Below are positions 54,095 through 63,170 of a stretch of 64,000 bases of DNA, piece by piece (the stretch's first letter is position 1; each line of letters opens with the position of its first letter). The position numbers and the translations under genes were made by a program. A model generated the notes under the pieces. The model was given only the letters and a program-made list of their open reading frames with translations. It had not been told where the DNA came from and searched no databases. The stretch is taken from NCBI RefSeq assembly GCF_028826155.1, contig NZ_JAQGPN010000001.1:4407501-4471500 (forward strand), read 5' to 3'. Origin of the DNA: Mesorhizobium shangrilense (GTDB lineage Bacteria; Pseudomonadota; Alphaproteobacteria; Rhizobiales; Rhizobiaceae).

Positions 54095-55420
54095 TCAGAG
54101 ATACGCCTTGCGCACGTCGGATACGGCGTGCTCGTGCGAGGAAAACCCCTCGTAGCGCGCCAGGGTGTGCGCGTGTTTGGCGAACGCGGGATAAGCGGAT
54201 GCGGTCACGTACCCGACCGAAGAGCGCTTGACGAAGTCGGTCACTGAGAGCGGACCATAGGTGCGCGCCCAGCGGCTCGTCGGCAGCACCGCATTCGGGC
54301 CCAGCCCGAAATTCGCGATCGAGACGGGAGTATGGGGACCCATCAGGATCTCGGCGGCTTCCGTGATGTGGCTGAGGTGGGCGAAGGGATCCGTCGACAG
54401 GATCTCCAGGTGCTCGGGAGCGTAGTCGTTGACGAAGCGATAGCTATCTTCGAGCGACGACGTGAGCACGACGCCGCCGTAGCTGCCGGTCAGCACTGCC
54501 TTGGAGAAAGTCACGCGCTGCTCAGTCATGCGCGCCCAATGCTCGGGAAGTGCGGCGATCGCCTCTTCGGAGACGCGGCGGCTGTGCGTTACGAGATAGG
54601 CCGAGGAATCGGGGCCGTGCTCGGCCTCGATCAGCAGGTCGAGCGCAGCGAGCCCGCCCTTGACGGTGTCGTCGGCGAAGATGATCGCCTCCGAGGGGCC
54701 GGCAGGCAGGCCGGGATCGATAACGCCGGCGAGCAGGCGCTTGGCGGCGACGACCCACGGGCTGCCAGGACCGACGATCTTCAGCGCCGGCCTGACGGTC
54801 TCGGTGCCGTAGGCGGCCGCCGCGACGGCCTGCGCTCCACCCGCCTTGTAGATGGTCTCGACCCCGGCGATGCGGGCGGCGACGAGCGTCGCCGCGTCGA
54901 CGGAGCCGTCGGGCGCCGGGGGCGTCAGGATGGCGAGTTCCGGCACGCCGGCGACGACGGCAGGCACTGCCGTCATCATGGTGACCGAAGGAAACGCGCC
55001 CTTGCCGCGCGGTATGTAGAGCGCGACCGACCTGATCGGCGTGAAGCGGTCGCCGGCGAAGGCGCCGGGGCGTATCTCCTTCAGCCACATCGCTTCCGGC
55101 TTCTGCTCTTCATGGAAACGGCGGATATTGTCGATGCCGAACTGGATGGCGGCGATCACCTCCTTGTCGACGAGGCCGAAGGCGGCGTCGATCTCGGCTT
55201 CGGTGACCTTGAGCTTGCCGATCTCGACATTGGCCTTGTCGAAGTCGCGGCCGAAGCGGACGAGCGCGGCGTCGCCCTCGGTGCGCACCGCCTCGACGAT
55301 CGGCTTCGCCTTTTCCATGAATCCGGAGAGGTCGGCTTCAGAACGCCGCATCAGGGCGGCACGCCCGTCAGAGTCGAGCTTGGCGAGGTCGTGGAAGGAA
55401 ACAGCGGACATTTTCGGCAT
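54095..55420 (-). CDS. Histidinol-dehydrogenase-like enzyme (non-HisD paralogue)
   Basis: 441 residues, the HisD fold: NAD-dependent four-electron oxidation of a terminal alcohol via an aldehyde. Catalytic Glu-His appears as APEHLEILS. At the zinc site, the Gln of HisD (Q-A-E-H-G) is replaced by Glu: IEAEHGPDSSA (E265, H268). The usual L-Y-V-P-G-G is LYIPRGKG. Its location in a transporter/dehydrogenase operon, not in a his operon, argues for a different substrate. DHPS-dehydrogenase HpsN of sulfonate catabolism is a related precedent. True substrate unknown. The start may also be the ATG at 55411. Confidence 0.85.
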   Translation of the reverse strand: MPKMSAVSFHDLAKLDSDGRAALMRRSEADLSGFMEKAKPIVEAVRTEGDAALVRFGRDFDKANVEIGKLKVTEAEIDAAFGLVDKEVIAAIQFGIDNIRRFHEEQKPEAMWLKEIRPGAFAGDRFTPIRSVALYIPRGKGAFPSVTMMTAVPAVVAGVPELAILTPPAPDGSVDAATLVAARIAGVETIYKAGGAQAVAAAAYGTETVRPALKIVGPGSPWVVAAKRLLAGVIDPGLPAGPSEAIIFADDTVKGGLAALDLLIEAEHGPDSSAYLVTHSRRVSEEAIAALPEHWARMTEQRVTFSKAVLTGSYGGVVLTSSLEDSYRFVNDYAPEHLEILSTDPFAHLSHITEAAEILMGPHTPVSIANFGLGPNAVLPTSRWARTYGPLSVTDFVKRSSVGYVTASAYPAFAKHAHTLARYEGFSSHEHAVSDVRKAYL

Positions 55421-55456
55421 CCCAGTCTCGAGCCGGCCTTGTTATCCGGCCCGTCG

Positions 55457-56257
55457 TCATTTCGATTTCAGGAAGATTTCCAGCCCGACCAGCCGGTCGA
55501 GCAGGAAGACGGCGGCCGCAGCAGCGGCAATGAAGACCACCGAGATCGCGGCCAGGTCCGGCGTGATGATCGAGCGGATGGAATTGTAGATCTGCACCGG
55601 CAGGGTGACGATGCGCGCATCGACCAGCAGCAGGCTGACCAAGAACTCGTTGAGCGCCAGGATGAACATCAGCAGCGCGCCGCTGATGACGCCCGGCATG
55701 ACGGCGGGTAGCGTCACATGGAAGAAGGTGGACAGCGGCGGCGCGCCGCAATTGGCGGCGGCCAGTTCCAGATCGGGGTCGAGACCGGAGGCGCTGGCCA
55801 TCACCGCCCAGATCATGAAAGGCAGGTTGATGACGCAGCAGGCGATGCCGAGCGGCCAAAGCTGCCCCAGCACGCGCATCTCGCCGAAGACCAGCATCAG
55901 ACCGATGCCGGAGCCGATCAGCGGGATGGTGAAGGGCAAAAGCAGATAGATCTGGATCGTCTTCTCGAAGCGCACGGCATATTTTGCCAGGGCAATGCCG
56001 GCGAGCGTGCCTACCGGAATGGCGATGGCCGTGCAGACCGCCGCCACATAGAGCGACCGAAGGAAGGCGTTCCACAGATCGCTCGCCCCGGCGATCTTAG
56101 CGTACCATTTCAGCGACAGGCCCTCCGGCGGAAAGGCGATGATGTTGCCGGCGGTGAAGGAGGCACCGAAGACGACGATGGTCGGGGCGGACAGGATCAC
56201 CAGAACGCAGGCGACCATGCCCCAGAGCACAATGCGCTGGCTGAGCGGCGCGGTCAT
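55457..56257 (-). CDS. ABC transporter permease (PotC-like)
   Basis: 266 residues with about six TM segments and the EAA-like loop for the ATPase (ELAAANCGAPPLSTFFHVTL). Homologous to PotC of spermidine/putrescine and opine-type transporters. It overlaps the other permease gene by 4 nt. Together with the permease, binding protein and ATPase upstream in the operon, it forms a complete importer. The substrate is not necessarily a polyamine: the catabolic genes in the operon suggest a small alcohol, sulfonate or sugar-related compound. Confidence 0.88.
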   Translation of the reverse strand: MTAPLSQRIVLWGMVACVLVILSAPTIVVFGASFTAGNIIAFPPEGLSLKWYAKIAGASDLWNAFLRSLYVAAVCTAIAIPVGTLAGIALAKYAVRFEKTIQIYLLLPFTIPLIGSGIGLMLVFGEMRVLGQLWPLGIACCVINLPFMIWAVMASASGLDPDLELAAANCGAPPLSTFFHVTLPAVMPGVISGALLMFILALNEFLVSLLLVDARIVTLPVQIYNSIRSIITPDLAAISVVFIAAAAAAVFLLDRLVGLEIFLKSK

Positions 56258-57198
56258 CGCCGGGCCCTCCCCATGGCAAGCGTTCCCGCGCCGAACAGCG
56301 TGAAGACGATGCCGACGAGCAGCGAACCGACGGCGACCAGGAGCAGCGCCAGCGTCGAGCCCAGCCCCTGGTCGGAGGTGCGGAAGAACTGGTCGTAGAT
56401 GGCGTTGGCGACGAAGTCCTGCGAGCCGCCGCCTAGAATGGCGGGCATGGCGAAATCGGTGAGCGAAAGGGTGAGAACGACCAGGCCCGCGCCGACAAGG
56501 CCCGGCCGCGCCAGCGGCAGCACGACATGGCGGAAGGTGCGCACCCAGTTGGCGCCGAGCGACTGGGCCGCCGCTTCAAGCTCCTGAGGAATCGCCGTCA
56601 TCGCGGGCGACAGCATCAGCACGGCGAAAGGCAGCATGTACTGGACAAGGCCAAACAGCACGGCCGGATAGTTGTAAAGCAGCCGCATCGGCGGCACGCC
56701 GACGAGGCCCAGCGCCTCGTTGACCATGCCCTGGTTGCCCAGGATGATCAGCCAGCCATAGGCGCGCACGACTTGACCTATGAAGAAGGGCAGGAAAAGC
56801 GCGATGAGCAGCAGTTTGCGCAACGCGGCGGACGGCGTGCGCACCATCACGTAGGCGTAGGGGAAGGCGAGCACCAGGGTCACGACGGTGACGATCATGG
56901 CCCCCATGAGGCTGCGCGTCGCCACGGTCTGAAACAGGGATTCCGTCAGCGCGCGCCGGTAGTTGGCGAGCGTGTAGTCCTCCGACAGCAGGAAGGTGGA
57001 GGTGTCGAGCGTGCGCAAGCTCGCGTCGCCGATGTGGACGAGACCGAGCACCAGCAGGCCGACCAGCAGGATGGCCGGAGCCAGAAGCAGATATGGGATG
57101 GCGCGTCCGAAGCGGGCGGGCCACAGCGCGGCGGCGACGGCTTCGGCCGCATCCATGACGCGCCATCCGATCGGATAGGCTGTTCTTGCCGCGCGCAC
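56254..57198 (-). CDS. ABC transporter permease (PotB-like)
   Basis: 314 residues, six TM segments, with the EAA loop around ELEAAAQSLGANWVRTFRHV. Homologous to PotB. The start is the GTG at 57198, with GAAGGA 9 nt upstream; an ATG at 57156 (MDAAEAV) is an alternative without a strong Shine-Dalgarno. It overlaps the following PotC-like gene by 4 nt. It follows the binding protein gene with 62 bp between. Confidence 0.87.
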   Translation of the reverse strand: MRAARTAYPIGWRVMDAAEAVAAALWPARFGRAIPYLLLAPAILLVGLLVLGLVHIGDASLRTLDTSTFLLSEDYTLANYRRALTESLFQTVATRSLMGAMIVTVVTLVLAFPYAYVMVRTPSAALRKLLLIALFLPFFIGQVVRAYGWLIILGNQGMVNEALGLVGVPPMRLLYNYPAVLFGLVQYMLPFAVLMLSPAMTAIPQELEAAAQSLGANWVRTFRHVVLPLARPGLVGAGLVVLTLSLTDFAMPAILGGGSQDFVANAIYDQFFRTSDQGLGSTLALLLVAVGSLLVGIVFTLFGAGTLAMGRARR

Positions 57199-57260
57199 TC
57201 GTGTTTCCTTCTACCGTCCGGACAAGCCGCCGCAACCTGTGCGGCGGCTTGCTGCGATGA

Positions 57261-58376
57261 CTAGCCCTGCATGATCGCCTTGAACTTCGAGAACCACTCG
57301 CTCTCATTCTCCACCTGCACCTTGGACGAGATGCGGATGAGGTGTTTGAAGTCCTCGTCCTTGGTCGGATAGGACGGGTCGCCGACGAGATCGGCCGGCG
57401 GGTTGACGCCGGGCACCACGCCGGGCAGGCCGAGACCATCCAGCCACACCTGCTGGGCTTCGACCGTCAGTGCATGGTTGATGTACTGCTTGGCCCAGTA
57501 GAGCTCGTTCTCCGGCAGGCCCTTCGGGATCCACAGGCCGTCCGTGTCGAACTTCGCGCCCTCTTCCGGAACAACCCACTCGATGTTGATGCCGTTCTTC
57601 TTGGCTTCGCGCGCGTTGGTCGAGATCGTGCAGGCGGCGTCGATCTCGCCCTTCTGGAACCAGGTGGTGAAGTCCGGGTCTTCGCCGAGCAGCGGCTTCT
57701 GTTCCTTCATCTTGGCGATGAAGTCCCAGGCCGGTTGCATGTTGCCGGGGATGTCCTCCAGCTTGCCGCCGCCGGCGACCTGGGCCGGGAAGTGGAAGCC
57801 GATGCCGTCATTGTAGAAGGCGATGCGTCCCTTGAACTTCGGGTCGAGCAGGTCCTTCCAGGACTTCGGCGCGCCGTTCGGGAAAGCCTCCGGACGGTAG
57901 GCCAGCACGTAAACATAGCCGTAGGTGTTGACGATCGGATAGCCGTCGAGCCCGACCGGCTTGGCGAGGTCGGTGGTGTTCTTGAGGTTGGGGAGGTCGG
58001 AGAGGTCCTCGGTCACGCCGCGCAGCGCCGACTTGGTGGCGTTGGTGGTGGTGTCCCAGTTGATGTGGATCGGCGGCACGCGGCCCTGCGCGACGGCCGC
58101 CCAGACCTTCGGCTGGATCTCGTTGTCCTCGGTCAGGTCGTGACGGACGGCGATGCCGGTCGCCTTGGTGAAGCTGTCGGAAACGCCGGCCTTCAGGGCT
58201 TCGACCCAGCTGCCGCCCCAGGCGCGGACGATGATCTCGGCCGGCTTTTCGGGCTCCTGCGCCCAGGCGGACCTGACGCCGAGACTGGAAAGCCCGGCGG
58301 CGCCGCCGAGTGCGGCCGCGCCCTGGAGGAAACTGCGGCGACGCATCGTGATGGAAGGAAATTTCGGTCGGCTCAT
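57261..58376 (-). CDS. ABC transporter substrate-binding protein (PotD-like, Tat-exported)
   Basis: 371 residues. The N-terminal twin-arginine signal MRRRSFLQGAAALGGAA leads to a periplasmic type II binding protein of the PotD/spermidine-opine class (IIVRAWGGSWVEALKAGVSD). I chose ATG 58376 because AGGAGA lies 6 nt before it. An ATG at 58382 would have no space for a ribosome-binding site. The upstream ATPase gene ends 2 nt before this start, so the operon order is ATPase, binding protein, permease, permease. Ligand unknown. Confidence 0.9.
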   Translation of the reverse strand: MSRPKFPSITMRRRSFLQGAAALGGAAGLSSLGVRSAWAQEPEKPAEIIVRAWGGSWVEALKAGVSDSFTKATGIAVRHDLTEDNEIQPKVWAAVAQGRVPPIHINWDTTTNATKSALRGVTEDLSDLPNLKNTTDLAKPVGLDGYPIVNTYGYVYVLAYRPEAFPNGAPKSWKDLLDPKFKGRIAFYNDGIGFHFPAQVAGGGKLEDIPGNMQPAWDFIAKMKEQKPLLGEDPDFTTWFQKGEIDAACTISTNAREAKKNGINIEWVVPEEGAKFDTDGLWIPKGLPENELYWAKQYINHALTVEAQQVWLDGLGLPGVVPGVNPPADLVGDPSYPTKDEDFKHLIRISSKVQVENESEWFSKFKAIMQG

Positions 58377-58378
58377 GT

Positions 58379-59581
58379 TCATTCTCCTCTGGTTGGCCGT
58401 GTTCTGGCGATTTCCGGTCTGCTGCTGAAAACCAGCACGTCCCTGGCGTTCCAGCCAAGATGAACGGGCGCGCCGGGCTCGAACTGGTTGTGCCTTGCGG
58501 GATCGTGGTCGAAGACCCTCAACATCGGATCGTGCTGCAACGGCACGTCGATCTCGTAGACGATGCGGTCGCCCTCGAAGATCACGTCGGAGACCACACC
58601 CGGCAGGGTCGTTTCCAGGCCAGCGAGCGCGCCGGGATCAGCCGCAATCCGTATCTGCTCGGCGCGGATGGCTCCGAAGGCGGCCGCGCCCTCGCGCACC
58701 GCATCGCTCTCGTCGGCGAGGACGCCGCGAAAGTGGCGTTCACCCTGGGTGAAGGAGGCATGGCCGCCATCCACCGCGCCGACCGTTCCCGAAATGAAAT
58801 TGGTGACGCCGATGAAGTTCGCCACGAAGGCGGTCGCGGGGCTGCGGTAGGTCGCAAGCGGAGCAGCCTTCTGCTCGATCTCCCCGCGGTCCATCACGAT
58901 CACTTCGTCGGACACCACGAGAGCCTCGCGTTGGTCGTGCGTGACGTTGATCGTCGTGACGCCGAGCTCGCGCTGGATGCGGCGGAACTCGAGCTGCATC
59001 TCCTCGCGCAACTTGCGGTCGAGCGCGGCAAGCGGTTCGTCGAGGAGCAAGAGGTCAGGTTCGAAGACGAGGGCGCGGGCAATCGCCACGCGCTGCTGCT
59101 GCCCGCCCGAGAGCTCATGCATGCGCCGGCCGCCGAAGCCGCCCAGCTTGACCAGATCGAGGTAGCGTTCGACGCGCTCCGGAATGGTTCGCGCGTCTGC
59201 TCGCCGCATCTTCAGCGGAAAGGCGACGTTTTCCGCCGCCGTCATGTGCGGGAAGAGTGCAAGCTTCTGGAAGACCATGCCGATCGACCGCTTGTGCGGC
59301 GGCACGGCGCTGACCGCCCCACCGTTGATGAAGATCTCGCCATGCGTGGGACGCAGGAAGCCGGCGATCATCCTCAGAAGCGTCGTCTTGCCTGAACCGG
59401 ACGGGCCAAGGATGGTGAGGAACTTGCCTCTGGGAAGCGCAAACGACGCGGATCTGACGGCATGAAAACCGTCATAGACCATGCTCACATCCTGCACGGA
59501 CACTGCTGGCGGGTTGATGCCGACGGTCGAGGCCGGCCGCGCGGTATCCGGCACTTTGTCTTGCATGGAGATGGACGACAC
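58379..59581 (-). CDS. ABC transporter ATP-binding protein (PotA-like)
   Basis: 400 residues. Walker A GPSGSGKTTLLR, Q-loop VFQKLALFPH, ABC signature LSGGQQQRVAIARAL, Walker B LLLLDEPLAALD and H-loop VTHDQ are all present. A C-terminal TOBE domain follows, as in PotA/UgpC-type ATPases. It energises the polyamine-type importer encoded downstream. The start is ATG 59581 or the in-frame ATG at 59566 (MQDKVPD). A GntR-type site and a short hairpin lie just upstream (59603-59649), in the gap from the SDR gene. Confidence 0.92.
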   Translation of the reverse strand: MSSISMQDKVPDTARPASTVGINPPAVSVQDVSMVYDGFHAVRSASFALPRGKFLTILGPSGSGKTTLLRMIAGFLRPTHGEIFINGGAVSAVPPHKRSIGMVFQKLALFPHMTAAENVAFPLKMRRADARTIPERVERYLDLVKLGGFGGRRMHELSGGQQQRVAIARALVFEPDLLLLDEPLAALDRKLREEMQLEFRRIQRELGVTTINVTHDQREALVVSDEVIVMDRGEIEQKAAPLATYRSPATAFVANFIGVTNFISGTVGAVDGGHASFTQGERHFRGVLADESDAVREGAAAFGAIRAEQIRIAADPGALAGLETTLPGVVSDVIFEGDRIVYEIDVPLQHDPMLRVFDHDPARHNQFEPGAPVHLGWNARDVLVFSSRPEIARTRPTRGE

Positions 59582-59602
59582 CAGGACGTGAAAGCTGAAC
59601 TC

Positions 59603-59623
59603 GTATATACAAGCATGTACAAG
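59603..59623. promoter_or_regulatory. Candidate GntR/HutC operator upstream of the transporter genes
   Basis: GTATATACAAG then CATGTACAAG: two direct T(A/G)TACAAG copies 10 bp apart. TGTAC/TACAAG half-sites resemble GntR/HutC operators (CTTGTAT-type). The site lies 22-42 bp upstream of the ATPase start. The HutC-like regulator is encoded at the end of the same operon. No second copy was found before the aldehyde dehydrogenase gene. Confidence 0.4.
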
Positions 59624-59627
59624 TCAG

Positions 59628-59649
59628 CCAGACAATCCTGCCTGTCTGG
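59628..59649 (-). terminator. Short hairpin after the SDR gene
   Basis: CCAGACA (59628-59634) and TGTCTGG (59643-59649) form a 7-bp stem with an 8-nt loop, starting 6 nt downstream of the SDR stop (59655). It lacks a T-run in either direction. It could be an mRNA stabiliser or partial attenuator inside the operon rather than a true terminator. Confidence 0.3.
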
Positions 59650-59654
59650 ACCGT

Positions 59655-60425
59655 TCAGATCGAGGCGAGATAGCCGCCGTCGACGGGGATGCAATGTCCG
59701 GCCACATAGGCCGACGCGTCGCTCGCCAGGAAGAGTACCGGCCCGGTGAGATCCTCCAACTTTCCAAAACGCCGCTGCGGGATCTTGTCCAGCATCGACT
59801 TTTCCCACGCCGCATCGCTGTAGAAGACATCGGTCATGGCAGTGCGGAAATAGCCGGGGGCGATGGCGTTGACGCGGATCCCGAGCGAGGCCCATTCGGC
59901 GGCAAGCGCACGCGTCATGCCGAGCAGGCCAGACTTCGAGGAGCCGTAGGGCGCCGCAGTCGGGATGCCGACATAGGAGGTGAGCGAACACAGGTTGATG
60001 ATGGAACCCCTGGCGCCGCTGGCGGCCATGGCGCGGGCCGCGGCCTGCGCGCAGAAGAAGGCGCCCTTGAGATTGGTGTCGACGATGCGCTCCCAAAGCG
60101 CCTCGTCGACGTCCAGCGAGGGACGCACCTCTTCGTAGCCCGCATTGTTCACGAGGATGTCGAGACCGCCGAGATCATGTGCCGCAGCCGCGATCACACC
60201 GCCGCATGCGGCGGTATCGCGAACGTCCAGCGCATAGGCTCGCGCCCTGCCTCCATCCGCCTCGATGCGCCCGCAGGTTTCCTCGAGCGCATTCACGTCA
60301 CGCGCCGTCACCGCCACCTCGGCCCCTGCCGAGGCCAACGCTTCCGCGATGGCCTGCCCGATGCCGCGGCTTGCGCCGGTGACGAGCGCCCTGCGGCCGG
60401 TGAGATCGAAGACGCGTGGGCTCAT
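59655..60425 (-). CDS. Short-chain dehydrogenase/reductase
   Basis: 256 residues. NAD(P)-binding TGASRGIGQAIAEAL, NNAG in LVNNAGYEEV, and catalytic Y-x3-K as YGSSKSG. It oxidises a hydroxyl to a ketone or the reverse. The start is ATG 60425 with GAGGAA 7 nt upstream; the frame stays open upstream into the aldehyde dehydrogenase gene, but those residues are not SDR-like. Together with the aldehyde dehydrogenase and the HisD-like enzyme, it suggests stepwise oxidation of a polyol-like compound. Confidence 0.9.
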   Translation of the reverse strand: MSPRVFDLTGRRALVTGASRGIGQAIAEALASAGAEVAVTARDVNALEETCGRIEADGGRARAYALDVRDTAACGGVIAAAAHDLGGLDILVNNAGYEEVRPSLDVDEALWERIVDTNLKGAFFCAQAAARAMAASGARGSIINLCSLTSYVGIPTAAPYGSSKSGLLGMTRALAAEWASLGIRVNAIAPGYFRTAMTDVFYSDAAWEKSMLDKIPQRRFGKLEDLTGPVLFLASDASAYVAGHCIPVDGGYLASI

Positions 60426-60436
60426 GCTGTTCTTCC

Positions 60437-61897
60437 TCAATCGTGCCTGACGACCATGGTCCTGAGCGCCGAGAACTCGTAGAGCGCCTCGAAACCCTTC
60501 TCGCGGCCGTGACCGGACTTCTTCATGCCGCCGAAAGGCAGCTCGATGCCGCCGCCGGCGCCGTAGCAGTTCACGAAGACCTGGCCGACCTGCATTTTCC
60601 GCGCGACGCGCATGGCGCGGCTGCCGTCGCGGCTCCACACGCCGGCGACGAGGCCGTACGGCGTCGCATTGGCGAGCCTGACCGCATCGGCCTCGTCGTC
60701 GAAGGGCATCACCGACATGACCGGGCCAAACACCTCCTCCTGTGCGAGGCGGTTCGCCCGCGGCACCGGACCGAACAGCTTCGGCTGGACGAAGAAGCCC
60801 TTCTCGGGAACACCGGGCGCGATCTGACCTTCGGCAAGCAACGGAAGTCCGTCGGCTGCTGCCTGCTCGCAAAAACGCCGCACCCGCTCCTGCTGCCGCC
60901 GGTTGACGATGGGACCGAGGTCGAGATCCATTTCGGGCGTGCCGCAACGCACCTGCGAAAAGCGCTCCGCGACGCGTCCCACCACCTCGTCATAAGCCTT
61001 GCGTTCGACCAGCAGCCGCGAGCCGGCCGAGCAGGTCTGCCCCGCGTGCTGGACCACCGCATTGATCAGCACCGGCAGGGCCGCGTCGAGATCGGCGTCG
61101 CCGAAGACGATCTGCGCCGACTTGCCGCCGAGCTCCAGCGTGCAGCCGATATGGTTGCGGGCCGCCGCCGTTTGGATCGCCACGCCGGTCTCCGAACTGC
61201 CGATGAAGGAGATGAAGTCGATGCCGGGGTGTTCGGCGAGCGCCGCGCCCGTCTCGCGGCCGTAGCCGGTGACGATGTTCACGGCGCCTTCGGGGAAACC
61301 GGCCTCGGCCATCAGCTCGGTCATGCGCAATGGCGTCAGGCAGGCGTCCTCGGCGGGCTTCATCACCACGGCGTTGCCGACCGCCAGCGCCGGCCCGACC
61401 GACCGCGGGAACATCTGCGCGGGATAGTTCCACGGGATGATGTGAGCCGTCACGCCATGGGGCACTCGCTCGGTCGCCGCGAAATGGCCGTTCAGGAAGG
61501 GCAGCGTCTCGCCGTGCAGCTTGTCGGCGGCTGCGCCGTAATACTCGAAGTAGCGGGCGCAGGCGACCATGTCCGCCCTCGCCTGCCGGATCGGCTTGCC
61601 GGTGTCGCGCGCCTCGAGCTGCGCCAGTTCCTCGGCATGGTCGGTCACGACATTCGCCATCTTCGACAGCAGGCGGCCGCGCTCAACTGCGGTCATGCGG
61701 CTCCAGGCGCCTTCCTCCAGCGCGCGCCGCGCCGCCACCACAGCCCGGTCGACATCAGCCGCCGTACCCGCCGCGATCTGGGTGAACGCCTCGCCCTCGG
61801 CGGGCGCGACCACATCGATCGCGGCAGATGCCTCGCGCCACTGGTTGTCGATGAAGATGCCGCGAACGGTCCGGTCGGCAGAGGTTTGCTGATCCAT
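60437..61897 (-). CDS. Aldehyde dehydrogenase family protein
   Basis: 486 residues. Catalytic Cys in HAGQTCSAGSRL, general-base Glu in TLELGGKSAQIV, and NAD-binding IPWNYP and FIGSSETG. It oxidises an aldehyde to an acid with NAD(P). GGGAG precedes ATG 61897. First gene of the minus-strand operon, which ends at the GntR regulator about 8.6 kb downstream. It is divergent from the FAD oxidoreductase, across a 158-bp promoter region. Confidence 0.9.
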   Translation of the reverse strand: MDQQTSADRTVRGIFIDNQWREASAAIDVVAPAEGEAFTQIAAGTAADVDRAVVAARRALEEGAWSRMTAVERGRLLSKMANVVTDHAEELAQLEARDTGKPIRQARADMVACARYFEYYGAAADKLHGETLPFLNGHFAATERVPHGVTAHIIPWNYPAQMFPRSVGPALAVGNAVVMKPAEDACLTPLRMTELMAEAGFPEGAVNIVTGYGRETGAALAEHPGIDFISFIGSSETGVAIQTAAARNHIGCTLELGGKSAQIVFGDADLDAALPVLINAVVQHAGQTCSAGSRLLVERKAYDEVVGRVAERFSQVRCGTPEMDLDLGPIVNRRQQERVRRFCEQAAADGLPLLAEGQIAPGVPEKGFFVQPKLFGPVPRANRLAQEEVFGPVMSVMPFDDEADAVRLANATPYGLVAGVWSRDGSRAMRVARKMQVGQVFVNCYGAGGGIELPFGGMKKSGHGREKGFEALYEFSALRTMVVRHD

Positions 61898-62055
61898 TGG
61901 TATATCTCCCTGGGGACTGTCCTAATGGACGAGCATGCCGGGAGCAAACACATTGGCGATGGAAGCCACGAGCGCCGACCCGATGCCGCTCCGCTTCCCT
62001 CGTCCCTCGCCCTCCGCTATCAGAATGCTTGCAATGGAAGAACGACGGCACTGAC

Positions 62056-63159
62056 GTGGAACAAGTGGAATGCATCGTCGTCGGCGCCGGCGTGGTTGGC
62101 CTTGCCGTCGCCCGGGTGTTGGCGCGCACGGGGCGCGAGGTGATCGTGATCGAAGCCGAGCGCGGCATCGGCACCGGCGTCAGCTCGCGCTCGAGCGAGG
62201 TGATCCACGCCGGCATCTACTATCCGACCGGGCTGACCAAATCGCGGCTGTGTGTCGAAGGCAAGGAAAAGCTCTACGCCTTCTGCTGCGAGCACCACGT
62301 TCCGCATAGACGCGTCGGCAAGCTTCTGGTGGCGACGAGTGCGGCCGAACTCCCTCATCTGGAAGCCATCCGCAAGCAGGCGGTCGCCAACGGCGTCAAC
62401 GACCTCGTACCGCTGACGGCGGCCGAGGCGCGGGACCTGGAGCCGGCGCTGGAATGCGTCGCCGCGACGCTGTCGCCCTCGACCGGCATCATCGACAGCC
62501 ATGCCTTCATGTTCGCGCTGCAGGCCGACGCGGAAGCGCACGGCGCGATGGTCGCGTTCGAGACGCCGCTGATCACCAGCGAAGTCGCGCCGGGCGGCAT
62601 CATCGTGGAGACCGGCGGCGCCTCTCCCATGAAGCTCAAAACGTCGATGCTGGTGAACGCGGCAGGTCTCGGCGCGCAAGGCGTCGCGCGGAGCATGGCC
62701 GGCATGGCGGTGGAAAAGATCCCGCCGCTGCATCTCGCAAAGGGCAACTACTATGCGCTCGCCCGCCGCTCGCCCTTCAGCCACCTGATCTACCCGATGC
62801 CGTCCGAAGGCGGGCTGGGCGTCCACCTGACGCTCGACATGGGCGGGCAGGCGCGCTTCGGCCCCGACATCGAGTGGATCGACGAGATCGACTATCAGGT
62901 GAATGCCGAACGCGCGGGGAGGTTTTATGCCGCCATCCGGCGCTACTGGCCGGAACTGAGGGAAGGCGACCTGCTGCCGGCCTATGCCGGGATCCGGCCC
63001 AAGATCGAACGGCCGGGCGGGCCGACGACGGATTTCATGATCCACACGGCGGAGCAGCACGGCATCCCGAACGTGGTTCATCTGTTCGGGATCGAGTCGC
63101 CGGGGCTTACGTCAGCCCTGGCGATCGCCGAGGAGGTTGCGGCCCGGTTGAGCCGCTAG
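62056..63159 (+). CDS. FAD-dependent oxidoreductase (L-2-hydroxyglutarate oxidase-like)
   Basis: 367 residues when read from GTG 62056 (VEQVECIVVGAGVVGLAVAR). A Rossmann GAGVVGLAVARVLARTG is followed by the DAO fold typical of LhgO/YgaF-type oxidoreductases (VHAGIYYPTGLTKSRLCVEG with E(V)IHAGIYY, SSRSSEVIHAG). FAD- and membrane-quinone-linked oxidation of a 2-hydroxy acid is the family role. The start is uncertain: no good Shine-Dalgarno lies within 12 nt. Divergent from the aldehyde dehydrogenase and possibly part of the same catabolic locus. Confidence 0.8.
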   Translation: MEQVECIVVGAGVVGLAVARVLARTGREVIVIEAERGIGTGVSSRSSEVIHAGIYYPTGLTKSRLCVEGKEKLYAFCCEHHVPHRRVGKLLVATSAAELPHLEAIRKQAVANGVNDLVPLTAAEARDLEPALECVAATLSPSTGIIDSHAFMFALQADAEAHGAMVAFETPLITSEVAPGGIIVETGGASPMKLKTSMLVNAAGLGAQGVARSMAGMAVEKIPPLHLAKGNYYALARRSPFSHLIYPMPSEGGLGVHLTLDMGGQARFGPDIEWIDEIDYQVNAERAGRFYAAIRRYWPELREGDLLPAYAGIRPKIERPGGPTTDFMIHTAEQHGIPNVVHLFGIESPGLTSALAIAEEVAARLSR

Positions 63160-63170
63160 CAGCGGCGGCG

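Noticed and set aside
54332..55711. Plus-strand frame across the HisD-like gene
   Set aside because: It is antisense to a gene with intact catalytic motifs. The translation is a shadow rich in Arg/Asp/Gly.
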